Source: Bigelowiella natans CCMP2755
Taxonomy: Eukaryota; Cercozoa; Chlorarachniophyceae
Reading direction: 5' to 3'
DNA length: 39,864 bases
Assembly: GCA_000320545.1 (NCBI GenBank)
Contig: ADNK01003029.1
Span: forward strand, 1 to 39,864
Within the stretch, counting starts at the first letter, position 1. Each line of letters begins with the position of its first letter. The translations under genes were made by a program, and so were the position numbers. This document shows, one piece after another, positions 22,354 to 35,796 of the stretch. Below the pieces are notes generated by a model. The model was given only the letters and a program-made list of their open reading frames with translations, did not search any database and was not told where the DNA came from.

Positions 22354-24462
22354 AGGGGGGGGGGGAGAACAGTAGTAGCTGTTATCATCACTATCACTAT
22401 CATCATATCCATCATCAGAACCTTCACACCAAAGATAAACGACCCAAATTCGTGAGGTAAGGTAAAGATGTGCGTGCATCATTAAAAAAAATGAGGAGAT
22501 GTTATATACTCATGAGAATAACATGAGAGAAGCTTGACGGCACTACCATCCAGTAGAAGGCACATCTGGCCATTTCGGCGCTAACCGTTCCCATTCTTGT
22601 TGTCGGCTGAGTACATAGATGGTGGATATGAGTGAGCGTAATATTCACGACGCAGAGGGGGGAAACAGCATCAGCCAGTCCCAGCAATGAAGGGAAACCA
22701 GCAGGAAATGAAGGTTACAAATGTCTTCATCGAGTTCGATGTCTTGGCTATCGTGAATCTCCATCATCATCATCATCATCGTCATCGTCATCGTCGTCGT
22801 ACATCATCCATCCTAGCCCTGCGAAGTAATCAGTGCGGAATAGTCGCTTCCTGTCCCACCCCTCCAGCCCGTTGTCGTTCTGAAGTCAAATACGCCAGGT
22901 AACAACGACCGGGGGGGTCAGAACGATGATAATTTCTCCGCGGCGTGTTTTGTAACGTACGCGCTGGATGATTCTGCTGCACTCATTCAACTACTCTCTC
23001 GGAATTGAAGCCATGCATGTGCACTGCGTTGTTATTACCCACGCCGATACGCAGAACAACGAGGGATCTTCAGCCAGAAGATCGCTCGCCTCCACAAACA
23101 GCCTTGACACCCATCCGAATATTGCCAAAAACCACGATCAAATCAACACTGATGGCAGCAGTAGGACTACGCTAGGAGGGGGGGCGTGGTAGCAGTATAT
23201 AATCAAGTGCACGTTACGTGAAGAAGTCCTTCGCTACGACTAGGTCCTCCTCCAATATTATCACGTGACTGTGGCCCAAGACTTCAAATCTTTCCATGGT
23301 TGTGTTGAAAGCAAGAAAAGCATCAATATATAACTATGTGCTTCCACGAGCATGATTATAATATCTTGGCACCTACATCCTATCTCTCTCTCTCTCTCTC
23401 TCCCCCCCCCCCCCCCTACTTCTTCCCCCTTATGTGAGAGAGAGAGAGAGGGAGGCGGCCGAAGTGGAGACCCCACGCGGCATACATCTGTTCTAGCATA
23501 GCTTGTCGTAACAAGTACTATGGTCAACATCAAGACACGGCAGCACCCTTGTTTCAGAGCGAACTCATGATGTCGGGAGATACGTCCAATCCCAGAGCTA
23601 ATGATGATGATCATCATGATCATGATGATGGGTATAATATCAGCTTTCTCATCGAAGCTACTCGCAACATACAGTGTACTCACCACGAATAGATCAGAGA
23701 CGTGATGAAGGCCAGTTAGTGAATATTTATGTCATTTCCAGCTATGAAAGGCAAGTATCATTTGTGAGAACCTTTCGAATGCGGAGTTTGATCTTGGTCT
23801 CATCTTCAGAACATTCACATCTACGCCTCCTCCTCCTTCTTCTGCCGCTACTTGCCGCACAAGGTTCTCCATCTTACCGTAGTTGGGAGGGCTGTCCAGA
23901 GACACCTGTCAAAGAAGCAGGGGAAGAAGATGAAGATGTAAAGAAGAAGATGAAGATGTAAAAAGAAGAAGAAGAAGAAGCGTATTGAGGAGGATGAGGA
24001 GGAGAAGGAGGAGGACGACGAAAAGCAAGAGAAAAACGCATTGATAGAGTTGGACTTCCAGATCGTTCAAATAATGGCAAAACAAAACCTATTACAGCAG
24101 GTAAGATACATCATCAATTATGTCCGTTTTATATATACATAGATCTTGAAGAGCTCGCTATGGTCCGCCTTAAGAACAGCGGAGAGACTTCGGCGAAGGT
24201 AGTTCTCCCGCGCATGGCTGAAACCACCCATTAGCGTCAAATTATCATCAGGAACAATGTTGACAAACGCACGTAGTCGACGAAATCGTCTTGCTATATC
24301 TTCTGTGTGCATCAAGCAGCAGCATTGCGGCGATGAGATCGTGAGGGTTATGCTAACAAGTGTATTATTTGTATGTGCCGTGAGGAATGTTGGTGCCATA
24401 CGCGACGATGACTAGTGCGGGATTGGCCATCTTGGACGGCTGCGGATGTTTCGTCGCTCCAC
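19669..24462 (-). CDS. GT13 N-acetylglucosaminyltransferase with MGAT5-type Cys-rich tail
   Basis: This is a Golgi-type enzyme that should transfer GlcNAc from UDP-GlcNAc onto a protein-linked glycan, as MGAT1 and POMGNT1 do. Nineteen exons join in phase from 24,302 down to 19,669 (for example 23905-23772, 23289-23218, 22879-22803, 21898-21871, 20877-20800, 19793-19669). Order of landmarks: HARENYLRRSLSAVLKAD, RISRHHEFALKQ, ILEEDLVVAKDFF (the EDD-type metal/nucleotide site), DPSLFCVSAWNDNG, RLFRTDYFAGLGWM, LAPKWPD, DHWMR, ECIVPEVSRTRHIGDKG and then a C-terminal region with IIVHNQDDSYDVFADARKAW. After this comes a module GLSCSQVCSNSGKRC, CEELMKAFACEAGCG and TCGASHPITRRLCACI, which matches the cysteine-rich end of MGAT5 rather than MGAT1. 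An exon reading MANPALVIVAYG at about 24,400-24,462 is the likely first strand of the fold. The membrane-anchor N-terminus was not found and should lie between 24,460 and 25,700. Confidence 0.92.
20890..20914. repeat. Poly-G run
   Basis: About 18 consecutive G bases lie in a GT13 intron next to the acceptor of the exon starting at 20,877. In sense it is a C-rich polypyrimidine tract. Its length is prone to sequencing error. Confidence 0.8.
21173..21209. repeat. (TTG)n microsatellite
   Basis: A TTG trinucleotide run lies in a GT13 intron between the exons ending at 21,250 and starting at 21,117. Confidence 0.9.
21732..21816. repeat. (GA)n(AT)n compound microsatellite
   Basis: A GA run passes, after CACGT, into an AT run inside a GT13 intron. 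In gene sense the order is AT then CT. Confidence 0.95.
22018..22366. repeat. Cluster of (GAT)n, (GA)n and poly-G repeats
   Basis: A GAT/ATG run occurs at about 22,018-22,051, G-rich runs at about 22,172-22,193 and a GA run followed by G runs at about 22,314-22,366. All are intronic in the GT13 gene. Confidence 0.9.
23381..23455. repeat. (CT)n, poly-C and (GA)n run
   Basis: A CT run, a C run and then a short GA run form an imperfect inverted arrangement in a GT13 intron. Confidence 0.85.
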
Positions 24463-25797
24463 TGTGTCAATAGGAAAATCACGAGATGAGCAAAAGAGAA
24501 CAGTTAATGCAGCAAATCAAGACCTGGCTGAACCAGAATTTCGGGCAATCTCGCTTTCAGTAGGGTGCAATGGGGGCTTTTGTAGCGGTGTAGTTAATGA
24601 CGAGGATGCTGATGCGGAGGAGGAGGAGGAGGAGGAGGAGGAGGAGGAGGAGGTTGCAGTTGATGACGACACCGCTGAGACCGATGATGAATGGGAATCG
24701 TGAGGCGATGATGAAGATATCGAATGAATGTATCTTGGGCTCTCCGGAGCATTATTCCAGGTCGTGGGAGGGGGTTGGACGAATACGTCTGTTTCCAAGT
24801 AGAACAGACTGCCCGTCTAAGAATTGGTAACACGCACACCATTCACCTCACGTGCCCGACGCACATCTAGCAATGACTCGTGGTTATTCCTCTACTACTA
24901 CCATGCTGAGAACAGCTGCCGCCATGGATGTGTACACAATTGCCTGAGGTTGAGTTCATAGCCAGCAATATCATGTCATCAGTTGATTCTCCCCCTTCTT
25001 CCACATATATCTAGGGATTGAAGCAACCGGAAATCACCTTCAGAATGGTCCGCACAAAACATGCGCTTCCCTTCTTGTCATACTTTTCCCTTCGGGCACT
25101 GCCGGGGGGACGCCTTCGCATGTTCGGGAGGAACGCTGTCGTATCTCCTTCTCAGTCAACGGTTGTGTGCAAAGATGGTGGTGGCTGGTCACTTGGAGCA
25201 ACTTCAGAATGCTGTCGGGGCAAAAGTCGATTAACTAGAAGAGGGAAGAATGCTCGTGATAGACAAACGTACCATTTATTTGGATAGCCCGCACCATATC
25301 TTTGGATGCTGCGATACAACACAACGAACTGTCATCTCTCCTAGAATCACAGAACACATTCGCGCTACATTCCTCCCATCACAGGAACAGCACTCTCACC
25401 ACCATACTCTACACAGGGCCCATTACTACAATGTCAGTCCTGGAGATTCTTCCTGCCTCCTCCAGCTTCCTCAGGCAGTTACTCTCATGATAGTGCGATG
25501 ACGTTGCTGCTTTCCGAACGAACCCCTGTGCAGATCTCTTTTCACGTCTGGGCCTTTTTTCATCATAAATATACCGATAATCACCTATAAAAGTAGGTCC
25601 AAATAGAGATCTGCCGGAAATAATTGTTGTTATTGTTGCTTGCAGGCTCTGGGGCGACTAGCAGGTGCTCGTTGTGATGTCCCGAAATCCGAAGAAAATC
25701 TATTTCAATTTTCACGTGCGACAACATAATACTTGTTGTCGCAGGATAGTTAGCCTAGTACGGTTTATCACAACTCCGAGTCCCTGGAAGGGTTGCC
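24463..25797. promoter_or_regulatory. Divergent region between GT13 and purple acid phosphatase
   Basis: This region should carry the missing 5' exons of the GT13 gene and the promoters of both genes. A (GAG)n run lies at about 24,617-24,653. Some minus-strand stretches look exon-like, for example about 25,300-25,360, but none could be joined with confidence. Confidence 0.4.
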
Positions 25798-27709
25798 ATG
25801 CTCCGCCCCTCCTCCTTCACCCCGCTAGGCCATTATCTGAATACTTCAGCGTTCGTTTCTGCTCTCATCTTCCTCCTCCAAGCTCACCAGACCCATACAA
25901 TTGCTGTCTGCAGCAGCGAGTGCATCCCCTCGCAGGTACACCTCAGCCAGGGCCCCACATTCGAATCAAGCGTCGTAAGCTACACAACAAAATGTTGTGA
26001 AGAAGATGGGGAAAGCGTCTATGAACCCGCGATTTACCTGGGTACTTCAAAGGATAAGATTGACCAACAATTTTTGGGGAATACCCATACATATACGGTA
26101 ATGATTCTACACATTACACGATTTTTTCCAGTGTTTCTCATCTCTCGATACGGTATCAGGCTGGAGGGTGGCAAGGCAGTTTACACCGTGTAAAAATCTC
26201 CGGCCTCGAATCGAGCACAGGTATTATCGGCGTCATCGTCGTAGCAGTTGAGCTCGAAAGTGTTCCTTGTGACACATCTGATGGAAGCCAGCAACAAACG
26301 ACTAACGATAATAATCAGATTAGCAATAAACGATTAACGATGATAATCAAAATAGAGTATTTTTACCGATGCAAGGGCCGGGATACTATCTTCAACTTCA
26401 CAACCGGTGCTGCACTCATCGATAATAGAAAATGTATTTTTTGAATTTATCGCTGTGCAAGAAAGCTATTGAGCCAATAAGCACCAATAAAGAGTTCAGT
26501 CGTGCCTATTATCATCCCCATTACATTGTACCTGCAGGTCCCGCAGTGGGAGACTATCCGGTGCGATTTGTTGCCATTGCTGATATGGGGGCATTTTCCG
26601 ACAATGCAGGGTGAGTGAGGTTACTTAATAGATGGAAACTATTTCGAGAAACCCAGCAGCCGCCGCAGCAGCAGCTTCTTGTATCTTGTGTTTAAGCGAC
26701 CAAATCTACGCTCTTTGTCTATAATTCAGTGCCAGCAACTCGACGATTTCTGCTTTGATGGGTGAGGTTCATATGCGGAGTAAGTCGCAACGATAGTTGT
26801 TTCTAATTGTTTCCAACAATTGTCCGTAGCCATCGATCGTAGTAAGGACGGATTTCCGCTACTTATCCATGCTGGTGACATCGCATACACGAGTGGCAAT
26901 CAAGAGGTAGTAGTGATGATGGTGGTGGCGATGATGATGATGATCATGATGCGGATCATGATGCAGTGATTGGTATATTCAATGGTAGGTGTGGGACTCA
27001 TATTTCGAGGAGATGGAAGTGGTTGCTTCCTCTGGATACTATCAAGTAATCTATGATGATCTTCGCCTTCTTGCCTCGCAATCAGCCCGCTTAGAATGAA
27101 GATGAGAGATAACCCCCTGAGCTTTTTGCCTCTCCCTTGCCCTCTTCTCGAATGCAATAGGTTTGCGTGGGAAATCATGAGCACTACTACAATTTCTCAG
27201 GTCAACTGCTGATGATAACACGCATCTTTTAGTCTTCTTCACATGTCTCGCAATATGCTTCCTGCTCCTCCCTTGCGCCCGCACCCTCCCTATCATGATA
27301 CTGCTTATAATATTAGCAAAAAAAAAATTTATTTTTATTTCTTTATATGTTGCACTACGGCAGGGTATCTCAATCGCTTTGCAATGCCTGGAGAAACAGG
27401 GAATTACAGCGTGGACAATCTCTGGGGATCTTACGACTACGGAGGGGTTTGTAGTAGAGAACAGCATGAAAGTCTTCTTTATCTGCGGCGGCTGTGTAGA
27501 GTGGTGTGGTATGTGAATGTTGCGGAATGTAGTTATTGCATGAGCAAGATAAGAAACGTGTGTGTGCGTGTGTGTGTGTGCTGCTGTACGTGTACGTGTT
27601 TATCGTCGCCGTCAGTGGGTATTTCCTCAATAAATGATCATGATTCAGGTGCATTTTACTCACTTTTCCACCGAGCATTCACTGAAGCCTGATAGTGACC
27701 AGGTTGTGG

Positions 27710-27756
<47 letters not shown>

Positions 27757-28561
27757 ATGTGTAGTATGGACAAGGAGGAAACCAAGAGGAATAGTTTGAG
27801 CAATTCTTGTGGATGATTCCTACATTGTGGCCACCACCACCACCACCATCATCGTCATCACCATGATCATTATTCATTATCATTACTGCCACCATCGTAT
27901 AGATTGCCTTTCTTGAGAAAGATCTTGCGAAAGCTGCAGAGAACCGTGCTTCAGTGCCGTGGATTGTCGTTTATGGACATAAGGTTGCTTAAAAAAGCGA
28001 TAGTAGTAGGAGGCGGAGGAAAAGTATTAGCACTAATCGGAACTTAGAGTCAAAAGATCCTCTGCATTCTTTATCCAACTCCCTCGAAATGTAGCATTAC
28101 TAGTTGTTGTCCTGTACGATGAAAGATCATAATGACATCGTTGCTGTTATGCTAGTTGTGGTGGTAGTGCTGCACAACAGAATAGGACACCTAGAAACTA
28201 AACCAACACTCCACCCCCCGCCCCCCTTGTACGATCGTTTCCTAGCCTTTGTACTGTAGCACCAACGACTATTACGATTGCAAAATCGGAGGTGGGACTG
28301 AATTTATGCACTGTGAGAGGATGGCACGCCACGTTTGCGAGGATGGCACGCCACGTTTGCTAGTGTTCTTTGTTATTTTTTTACTCTCCTCGTGCTCCCC
28401 CCCTCCTCCTGCTTCTGCTGCTGCTGCTGCTGCTGCTTCTGCCTCTTGGACAATCATGACGATCATCGTTCTTAATAGACCCCCCCCCCTCTTTTCTTAG
28501 GCCCTCTCCACATAGCTCCAGCGGTGGAACATCTTTTCCAGAAGTAGGAAGGAGTAGTAGT

Positions 28562-28594
<33 letters not shown>

Positions 28595-28697
28595 TTACAC
28601 TACATCCCATATTCAGTCTACCATTAATAATCTGCCAACAGAGCTTAGAGGATTTTTCCTATTGCTGTTATCCTTGAACATATGTTGATGGGAAAGA

Positions 28698-28737
<40 letters not shown>

Positions 28738-29741
28738 TGACCTGACGGTAGGTACGAGGTGGATTTGTTCCTAGCTGGACACCTGCATAATTACGAGGTA
28801 TCGTGATGCTGCTGCTGCTGATATAATGATAATGATCGCGACTTTGATGACTCTGATGAGTACATTGATGATGATGATGATGATGATGACGACGACGATG
28901 ATAATGACGATGAATCAAGGGCCCAGAGATGCGATAGTATACATAAACTGCCACGGTCGTGGCTGGATGCCTGGCCGATTTCGTGGCGATTTGAACACCT
29001 GACCGACACAGTAAGATACGCTGACGTTTCTGCTTCTCTTGCCGGTCGTGTTTTCCCTAGAGAAGTTTCCCTGTGTACAACGGGACGGTTATGTCCAGAA
29101 GCTATGCCCCAGCCCTTGACACGGTGAAATTACTATATTATTATTTATCTCGTGCAAATTCATGCTCGCGTCCTTATCTCGGATAGCGCGTGCGGATGTG
29201 CGGTGACGCTCCTCCTCCTACTGCTCTCCTCCTGCTGCTGCTGTCTAGGTGCATATGGTCATTGGCATGGCGGGGGATGACGAGGGCTTGACCGACTCGT
29301 GGGAAAGTCCACAGCCGTCGTGGAGTGCGGTCGCGACATCCATTCATGATAACATTCCGCCATTTTGTTAGAAACTATGGTAGTTATATGAGGCAGAACC
29401 TTGTGTGTGTGTGTGTGTATGTGTTGTGTGTGTAGATTCGGCATGCTGCTCTTGGCTATGGTTTGGTTGAGGTACCACTAAACTTCTAATCGCGTTGTTT
29501 GTTTGGCCTGTCTCTGCACGCAGCAACATTGATTATTATACATCTTGCTAGGTTCATAATGCTTCCCACCTCCATTTCGAGTACGTCTTGTCTGGCAGCG
29601 GAAAGGTGGCATCATGTGTTTCACTGCTACGACCTTCATGGACCGACGTTTGCCGCATTTCATCTCATCAACGCCTTCGGTTGCATTGTTATTGTTCAGG
29701 TATTCGACGCTTTCGATCTAGTGAGAGAGAGGAGCTCATAA
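25798..29741 (+). CDS. Purple acid phosphatase, secreted
   Basis: This is a binuclear metallophosphatase that hydrolyses phosphate esters, probably outside the cell or in the vacuole. Nineteen exons join in phase to give 439 residues: 25798-26097, 26160-26220, 26356-26406, 26538-26610, 26730-26761, 26830-26906, 26989-27045, 27161-27200, 27364-27446, 27649-27702, 27903-27983, 28246-28291, 28501-28543, 28752-28797, 29061-29123, 29249-29329, 29436-29471, 29552-29605 and 29700-29741. A hydrophobic signal sequence opens the protein, then the N-terminal domain PSQVHLS. All five metal motifs are present: IADMG (motif I, usual Gly replaced by Ala), GDIAY, VGNHEH, VVYGHK and GHLHNYE. Supporting pieces are YLNRFAMP, NLWGSYDYG, HFSTEHSL and the end ASHLHFEY...VFDAFDLVRE. 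The donor after 29,329 (GTCGCG) is weak. Substrate is unknown. Confidence 0.95.
26287..26350 (+). repeat. Imperfect tandem repeat in phosphatase intron
   Basis: Two imperfect copies of AACGAYTAACGATRATAATCA lie side by side just upstream of the acceptor at 26,355. Confidence 0.7.
27713..27757. repeat. (CT)n(GT)n compound microsatellite
   Basis: A CT run followed by a GT run begins about ten bases after the splice donor at 27,703 of the purple acid phosphatase gene. Confidence 0.95.
28317..28360 (+). repeat. 22-bp perfect tandem duplication
   Basis: GAGGATGGCACGCCACGTTT plus two further bases occurs twice in a row, within a purple acid phosphatase intron after the exon ending at 28,291. Confidence 0.9.
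28559..28736. repeat. (CAG)n and (AT)n microsatellites
   Basis: An AGC/CAG run occurs at about 28,559-28,591 and an AT run at about 28,698-28,736, both in the intron between the GPLHIAP and AGHLHNYE exons of the phosphatase gene. Confidence 0.9.
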
Positions 29742-30320
29742 GTCATTGGGGCCGCCCTGCATAGGATTCAGTGAATTATCGATTTTATGGCATGCAAGGA
29801 CACGCTATAATGTATCGATGTCGTTATCATTTCTAGCATTGGTGCCTTGTAGTATCGTGTACATAAATGTTATTGCGCGCGGTCATAGCACGAGAGTCTA
29901 TTTCAAGCGCGGCACAATTTTTACGCACACGCGCAGCAGAGCTAGCCTCTAATATCCTCGATCAGCCGTACGACTAGACGAACATGCAACTTATTTCATA
30001 TGATTAAATAATACACTATATTATTAAAATAGCTGGTGCATGTGCTACAGTTTATCAGTATAGCGATCGAGCGATTGTAGAGCGCATTAGTGTCGCATGG
30101 AAAATGCTAAGATTAATAAGCATAGGGTCGCTTAACTACGCAAACATCACATATTCTTATATTCTTAAGTACATTCTTTTCATTGTTCCCTCCATCCGTC
30201 TTTCTATTAACACTGTAAAGCCCCACTACTACCACTGCTACTGCTACTAGCACTGCTATCTAAAATAAACAAATCTTACGTCGTCGTCACTCCAAGCGCC
30301 TTCTTCGTGCTCATGCGAGC
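29742..30320. other. Convergent spacer
   Basis: This is the 3' flank shared by the phosphatase and the DEP-domain gene. It contains words such as GCGCGC, CGATCG and GTACGA and an AT-rich middle. No gene was seen. Confidence 0.6.
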
Positions 30321-32829
30321 TCAGTTTGTGGTGTCGACGTATAACACCCCCTTCCGCCCCAGCCTACCGGAGATCTTACTCGGGGAAAGCTGCTGCTGTA
30401 CAAGTCCCTTGGACTTGCTACCACTCTTCGGGCTGCTTGCAGCAATGGCGGTGTCCGCAGCATCCACGGCAAGAAGCCCGCCCCTAGTCTCCAGTGCGTG
30501 CTTCCTCTCGTCTTCGTCGTCGTCCTCCTCCTCGCCACGCAACGAGTAGTCGCTAGCGCTAAGATCTGACCCCGTGCTGGAAGATCGATGTGTGCGGCGG
30601 CTGGCCTTGAGCAGCGAGCTCTCCCCAGAGCTGCTCAGGCGTGCAAGGTTAACTCCTCTGCCCGAGGGGCCGGCACTGCTCCGAACGAACGACGTCGCCC
30701 ATGATTTGAAACCACCGCCAAGCGTTATGGTTGCCGCGCCCGCTATTAATGTGCTGAGCCACCCTACAGCCGTGGCAAGTTGACCGCCGATGAACTCCGG
30801 AAGCACTTTGATGGTCAGGAACACGATCATACACAGAGCGACGAGCTTCAACAATGTCTAGTCGTGTGTGGGGAGGGTGTGTGGGGAGGGGGGGGGCAGA
30901 GCAAAAACATTCGAAAACGAATAGATATAAGCAAGGAGAGCCTGCAGCGCGATTATTGCGATGGTAAAGAGCCGTTTCCAAATAAAGGGGGTAAACACGT
31001 CATCTACTACCTGCTGCAAGCTTCCGGTCGCGACTATCAAGGTTTCGTGGACCTTGTTCAGCTCGTCCTGCCTGTTGTTAACCAATACACCCAGTTTGGT
31101 GCCGATAATGATAAGCATACTATAGCTTCAGGAAGCCGCCCGCAGCAAAGGAAGTTAGAAAAGGTTTACAATGTACTTGTCTTCGTGTGCATGAGTGAGT
31201 GAGTTTGTGTCGACCAGCGCGATATTGATAGCGATAATGTTGATATTATCGTAATAATGAATGGCACCTCTGCAAGAGCTCTGCTATGGACGATCTAGCT
31301 TCCGAGAGGGTTTTTTCGAGGCCCTTGATGGATGATTCTAGTTCTCCTACACGTCTGTTCAATTGGTTGACCCCCCCCCCCTCCCTGGCTGGGTTGACCA
31401 CCTCCTCAAAATTGCGACCACGATGGCGCTGTTTGTGAGAGTTTCGCTTGCCTTCTACTTGCTCCTGACACGCCTGCGGCTGCGTTGAAAGCGCGATGTG
31501 GAAAACATAAGAATGATGATGAGACGGATGGTCGTAGATGATGCTGGCGAAAGTAGAAATCATGCGCTCCGTGAAGGCAGCAGAGAAACATCAGACAACA
31601 AGCTACCAGGTAACATTAGACAGAACAAACCGCGTCTTTATCATCATCTCGAGCCGCTATTTGGCCGGATGCCTCTCTCCGTCCCCCCCCCCCATGACGT
31701 CGGCTGGATGATTCACGTGAGGCTTCTCTCCTTCGATGTCGCTCATAGATGCGGTAGAGGTAGTGCCAATGGTAGTAGCACTGGAAGTGATGGTTGGCGC
31801 GGCAGGGGGGGCTCCAGAAGGGGGCAATGGGTAGGAGTCATCGTCCTGTGCTGTAATCGCCATCGAGACTTGATAGAATCCGCGACTGTGGGGGGAGGAG
31901 GAATGGGGGTATCAATACGAAGAGGAGGTGCGGGACAAAGATCACGCTTGACGGCTCTGATGTCTCACAAGCTACAACCTACGATATATAACATCTACCT
32001 GTTTTCGAAAGTCTTCCTCCCGCCATATACCTGTACAACAAACAGGAAACGGAAACAGCGCGTGAGAAGGGTAGGAAGGGGATACAACGGCGCGGCCAGC
32101 TCGCACAGGAGACATGCTACTCGTTCATTTTCACATCGAGCACCTTTTGTATATATCCGAGGTTGAGCATCTTGTTTCCTATTATAACGGCCTCTCTACC
32201 AGTAGCAACCTTCCCCGATTTTACCAGATAGCTACGGAGCCGATGATGGCATGTGTAAATAACGGTCGAGAATGAAGCGGGGGGGGAGGGAGGGGGGGGG
32301 AGGGATAAGGAAGAGGATGTAAAAGGTTTGAAAGTTTCTGAGTGGACAGACGCAGGAAAGAGCAACTAGTATGAAGGACTCCTTGTTTTGCTCAGAGACA
32401 CCTGCATAAATCCTCTCCTGTTCAAAATCAAAACAAATCATGGTCGGTGATGCGGACAGGCTGCAAGATTTAGGGGAACGTACCGACGAAGCTTCTTTCG
32501 TATCTCCTCAAATAGTGCGTTCGATCTGCGAGCGAAACAGCAAAGCACACAAAAACTGACGGCCACTCGAAAAATCAACGGGTGGATTTTTGGGGTTTAA
32601 ATGGGGTTTGCGTCTGTTTATCATTGACAGGCGAGTTACTACTTTATGGTTTTATTCTAAGGTTCTACCAACCTGATACGAGAGATGAGAGACTAATCTC
32701 AAGAGCCAAGGAACGCAGACTGCTGATCTGATCGGTGTCAGCAGCCTTACCGCCAGCTATGGAGGCGGCAGATGCGAGGGGCGACTGCTGAAGAGTGGTG
32801 TTGCTGGTGTGTGTCGTTTCATCAGCCAT
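30321..32829 (-). CDS. DEP-domain protein with coiled coil and C-terminal membrane segments
   Basis: The product is not a named family that I recognise. Likely exons run from ATG at 32,829: 32829-32751, 32525-32484, 32231-32135, 32030-31999, 31885-31717, 31354-31268, about 31119-30950 and 30857-30321. The second to fifth read as a DEP domain: RTHYLRRYERSFVG, YLVKSGKVATGREAVIIGNK, LNLGYIQKVLD, VYGGRKTFEN and RGFYQVSM. DEP domains bind membranes or signalling partners. A Ser/Thr/Pro-rich linker follows, then a short coiled coil (VGELESSIKGLEKTLSEARS). Two or three hydrophobic segments come next (FTIAIIALQALLAYIY and LKLVALCMIVFLTI among them). The polar tail ends GVLYVDTTN. The join between the second and third exons is one base out of phase as read, so one border is wrong or a frameshift is present. 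Exon-like sequence at 33,260-33,390 may be an upstream exon. Confidence 0.72.
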
Positions 32830-32967
32830 TTTTCCAGATCACAACTGCTGCCTTCTGTAGTATGGGCTGATATCCACTGATTCCTTTCGATTTACCATAT
32901 CAGATATGACTATTGATTCGATGGCGAAATGAGTATTACATATGCAACGCACATATATATACATTTG

Positions 32968-33019
<52 letters not shown>

Positions 33020-33542
33020 TATGAGGGAGAGTGTGTGTGAGAGAGAGAGAGAGAGAGATCCAATTGAAAAAAATATCCAGATTTCGCAGCCGCTACTACC
33101 CAGCTTTGTTGAGAATCAGATTGCCTGTGGGACTTTTGCTGGAATGGAAGCAAGCTAGTGCGACGATGGGAACGCAACACGACTGATATCTCCCGCTGCA
33201 CAAAAGACAGACGCTCAGCATTCGCAACAAGGGCCACAAGGTGATAGGAACACGAAATACACACCGGCGATGGACTGATGGCTGTCTTGTCGTGTCGCTT
33301 CAGCAGCCAGGCAGAGATGTCGGCTTGGGCAGGGGGGTGGGAAGCGTCGTTGACAATGACAAATCGGGTAAAATCAAGACAGAGAATCCCCGGTGAATAT
33401 CTACATCTCCGATACCCCATATTCTCTGAAGAAACTCTGAAAACTCTTAGAAACTCTCTTATAAACTCCGATAATCTCCCAGAGATTCCGCCTATTATCC
33501 TTTGGGCTCCGAGACGCGCCCCCAGCCTCATTCCCACGCACC
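32830..33542. promoter_or_regulatory. Divergent spacer between DEP gene and RNF113
   Basis: The spacer includes an (AT)n run at about 32,968-33,014 and a (GA)n run at 33,036-33,058. On the minus strand, 33,260-33,390 has an open, exon-like reading (FVIVNDASHPPAQADISAWL) ending at a GTGTGT donor, which could be a 5' exon of the DEP gene. Repeated AAACTCT/ACTC words lie at 33,420-33,475 just upstream of RNF113. Confidence 0.45.

Positions 33543-35796
<2,254 letters not shown>

Noticed and set aside
23970-24105. Plus-strand Lys/Glu-rich exon-like stretch ending at a GTAAGA donor
   Set aside because: It lies in an intron of the GT13 gene on the other strand, and no joining exons were found on the + strand.
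24446-24703. Plus-strand 85-residue acidic open frame
   Set aside because: Its acidic part is a GAG microsatellite, and the rest overlaps GT13-side sequence; no splice partners were seen.
31498-32166. 222-residue plus-strand open frame
   Set aside because: It overlaps the DEP-gene exons 31,885-31,717 and 32,030-31,999 on the opposite strand, which match a domain. The + reading is Arg/Gly-rich with no motif.
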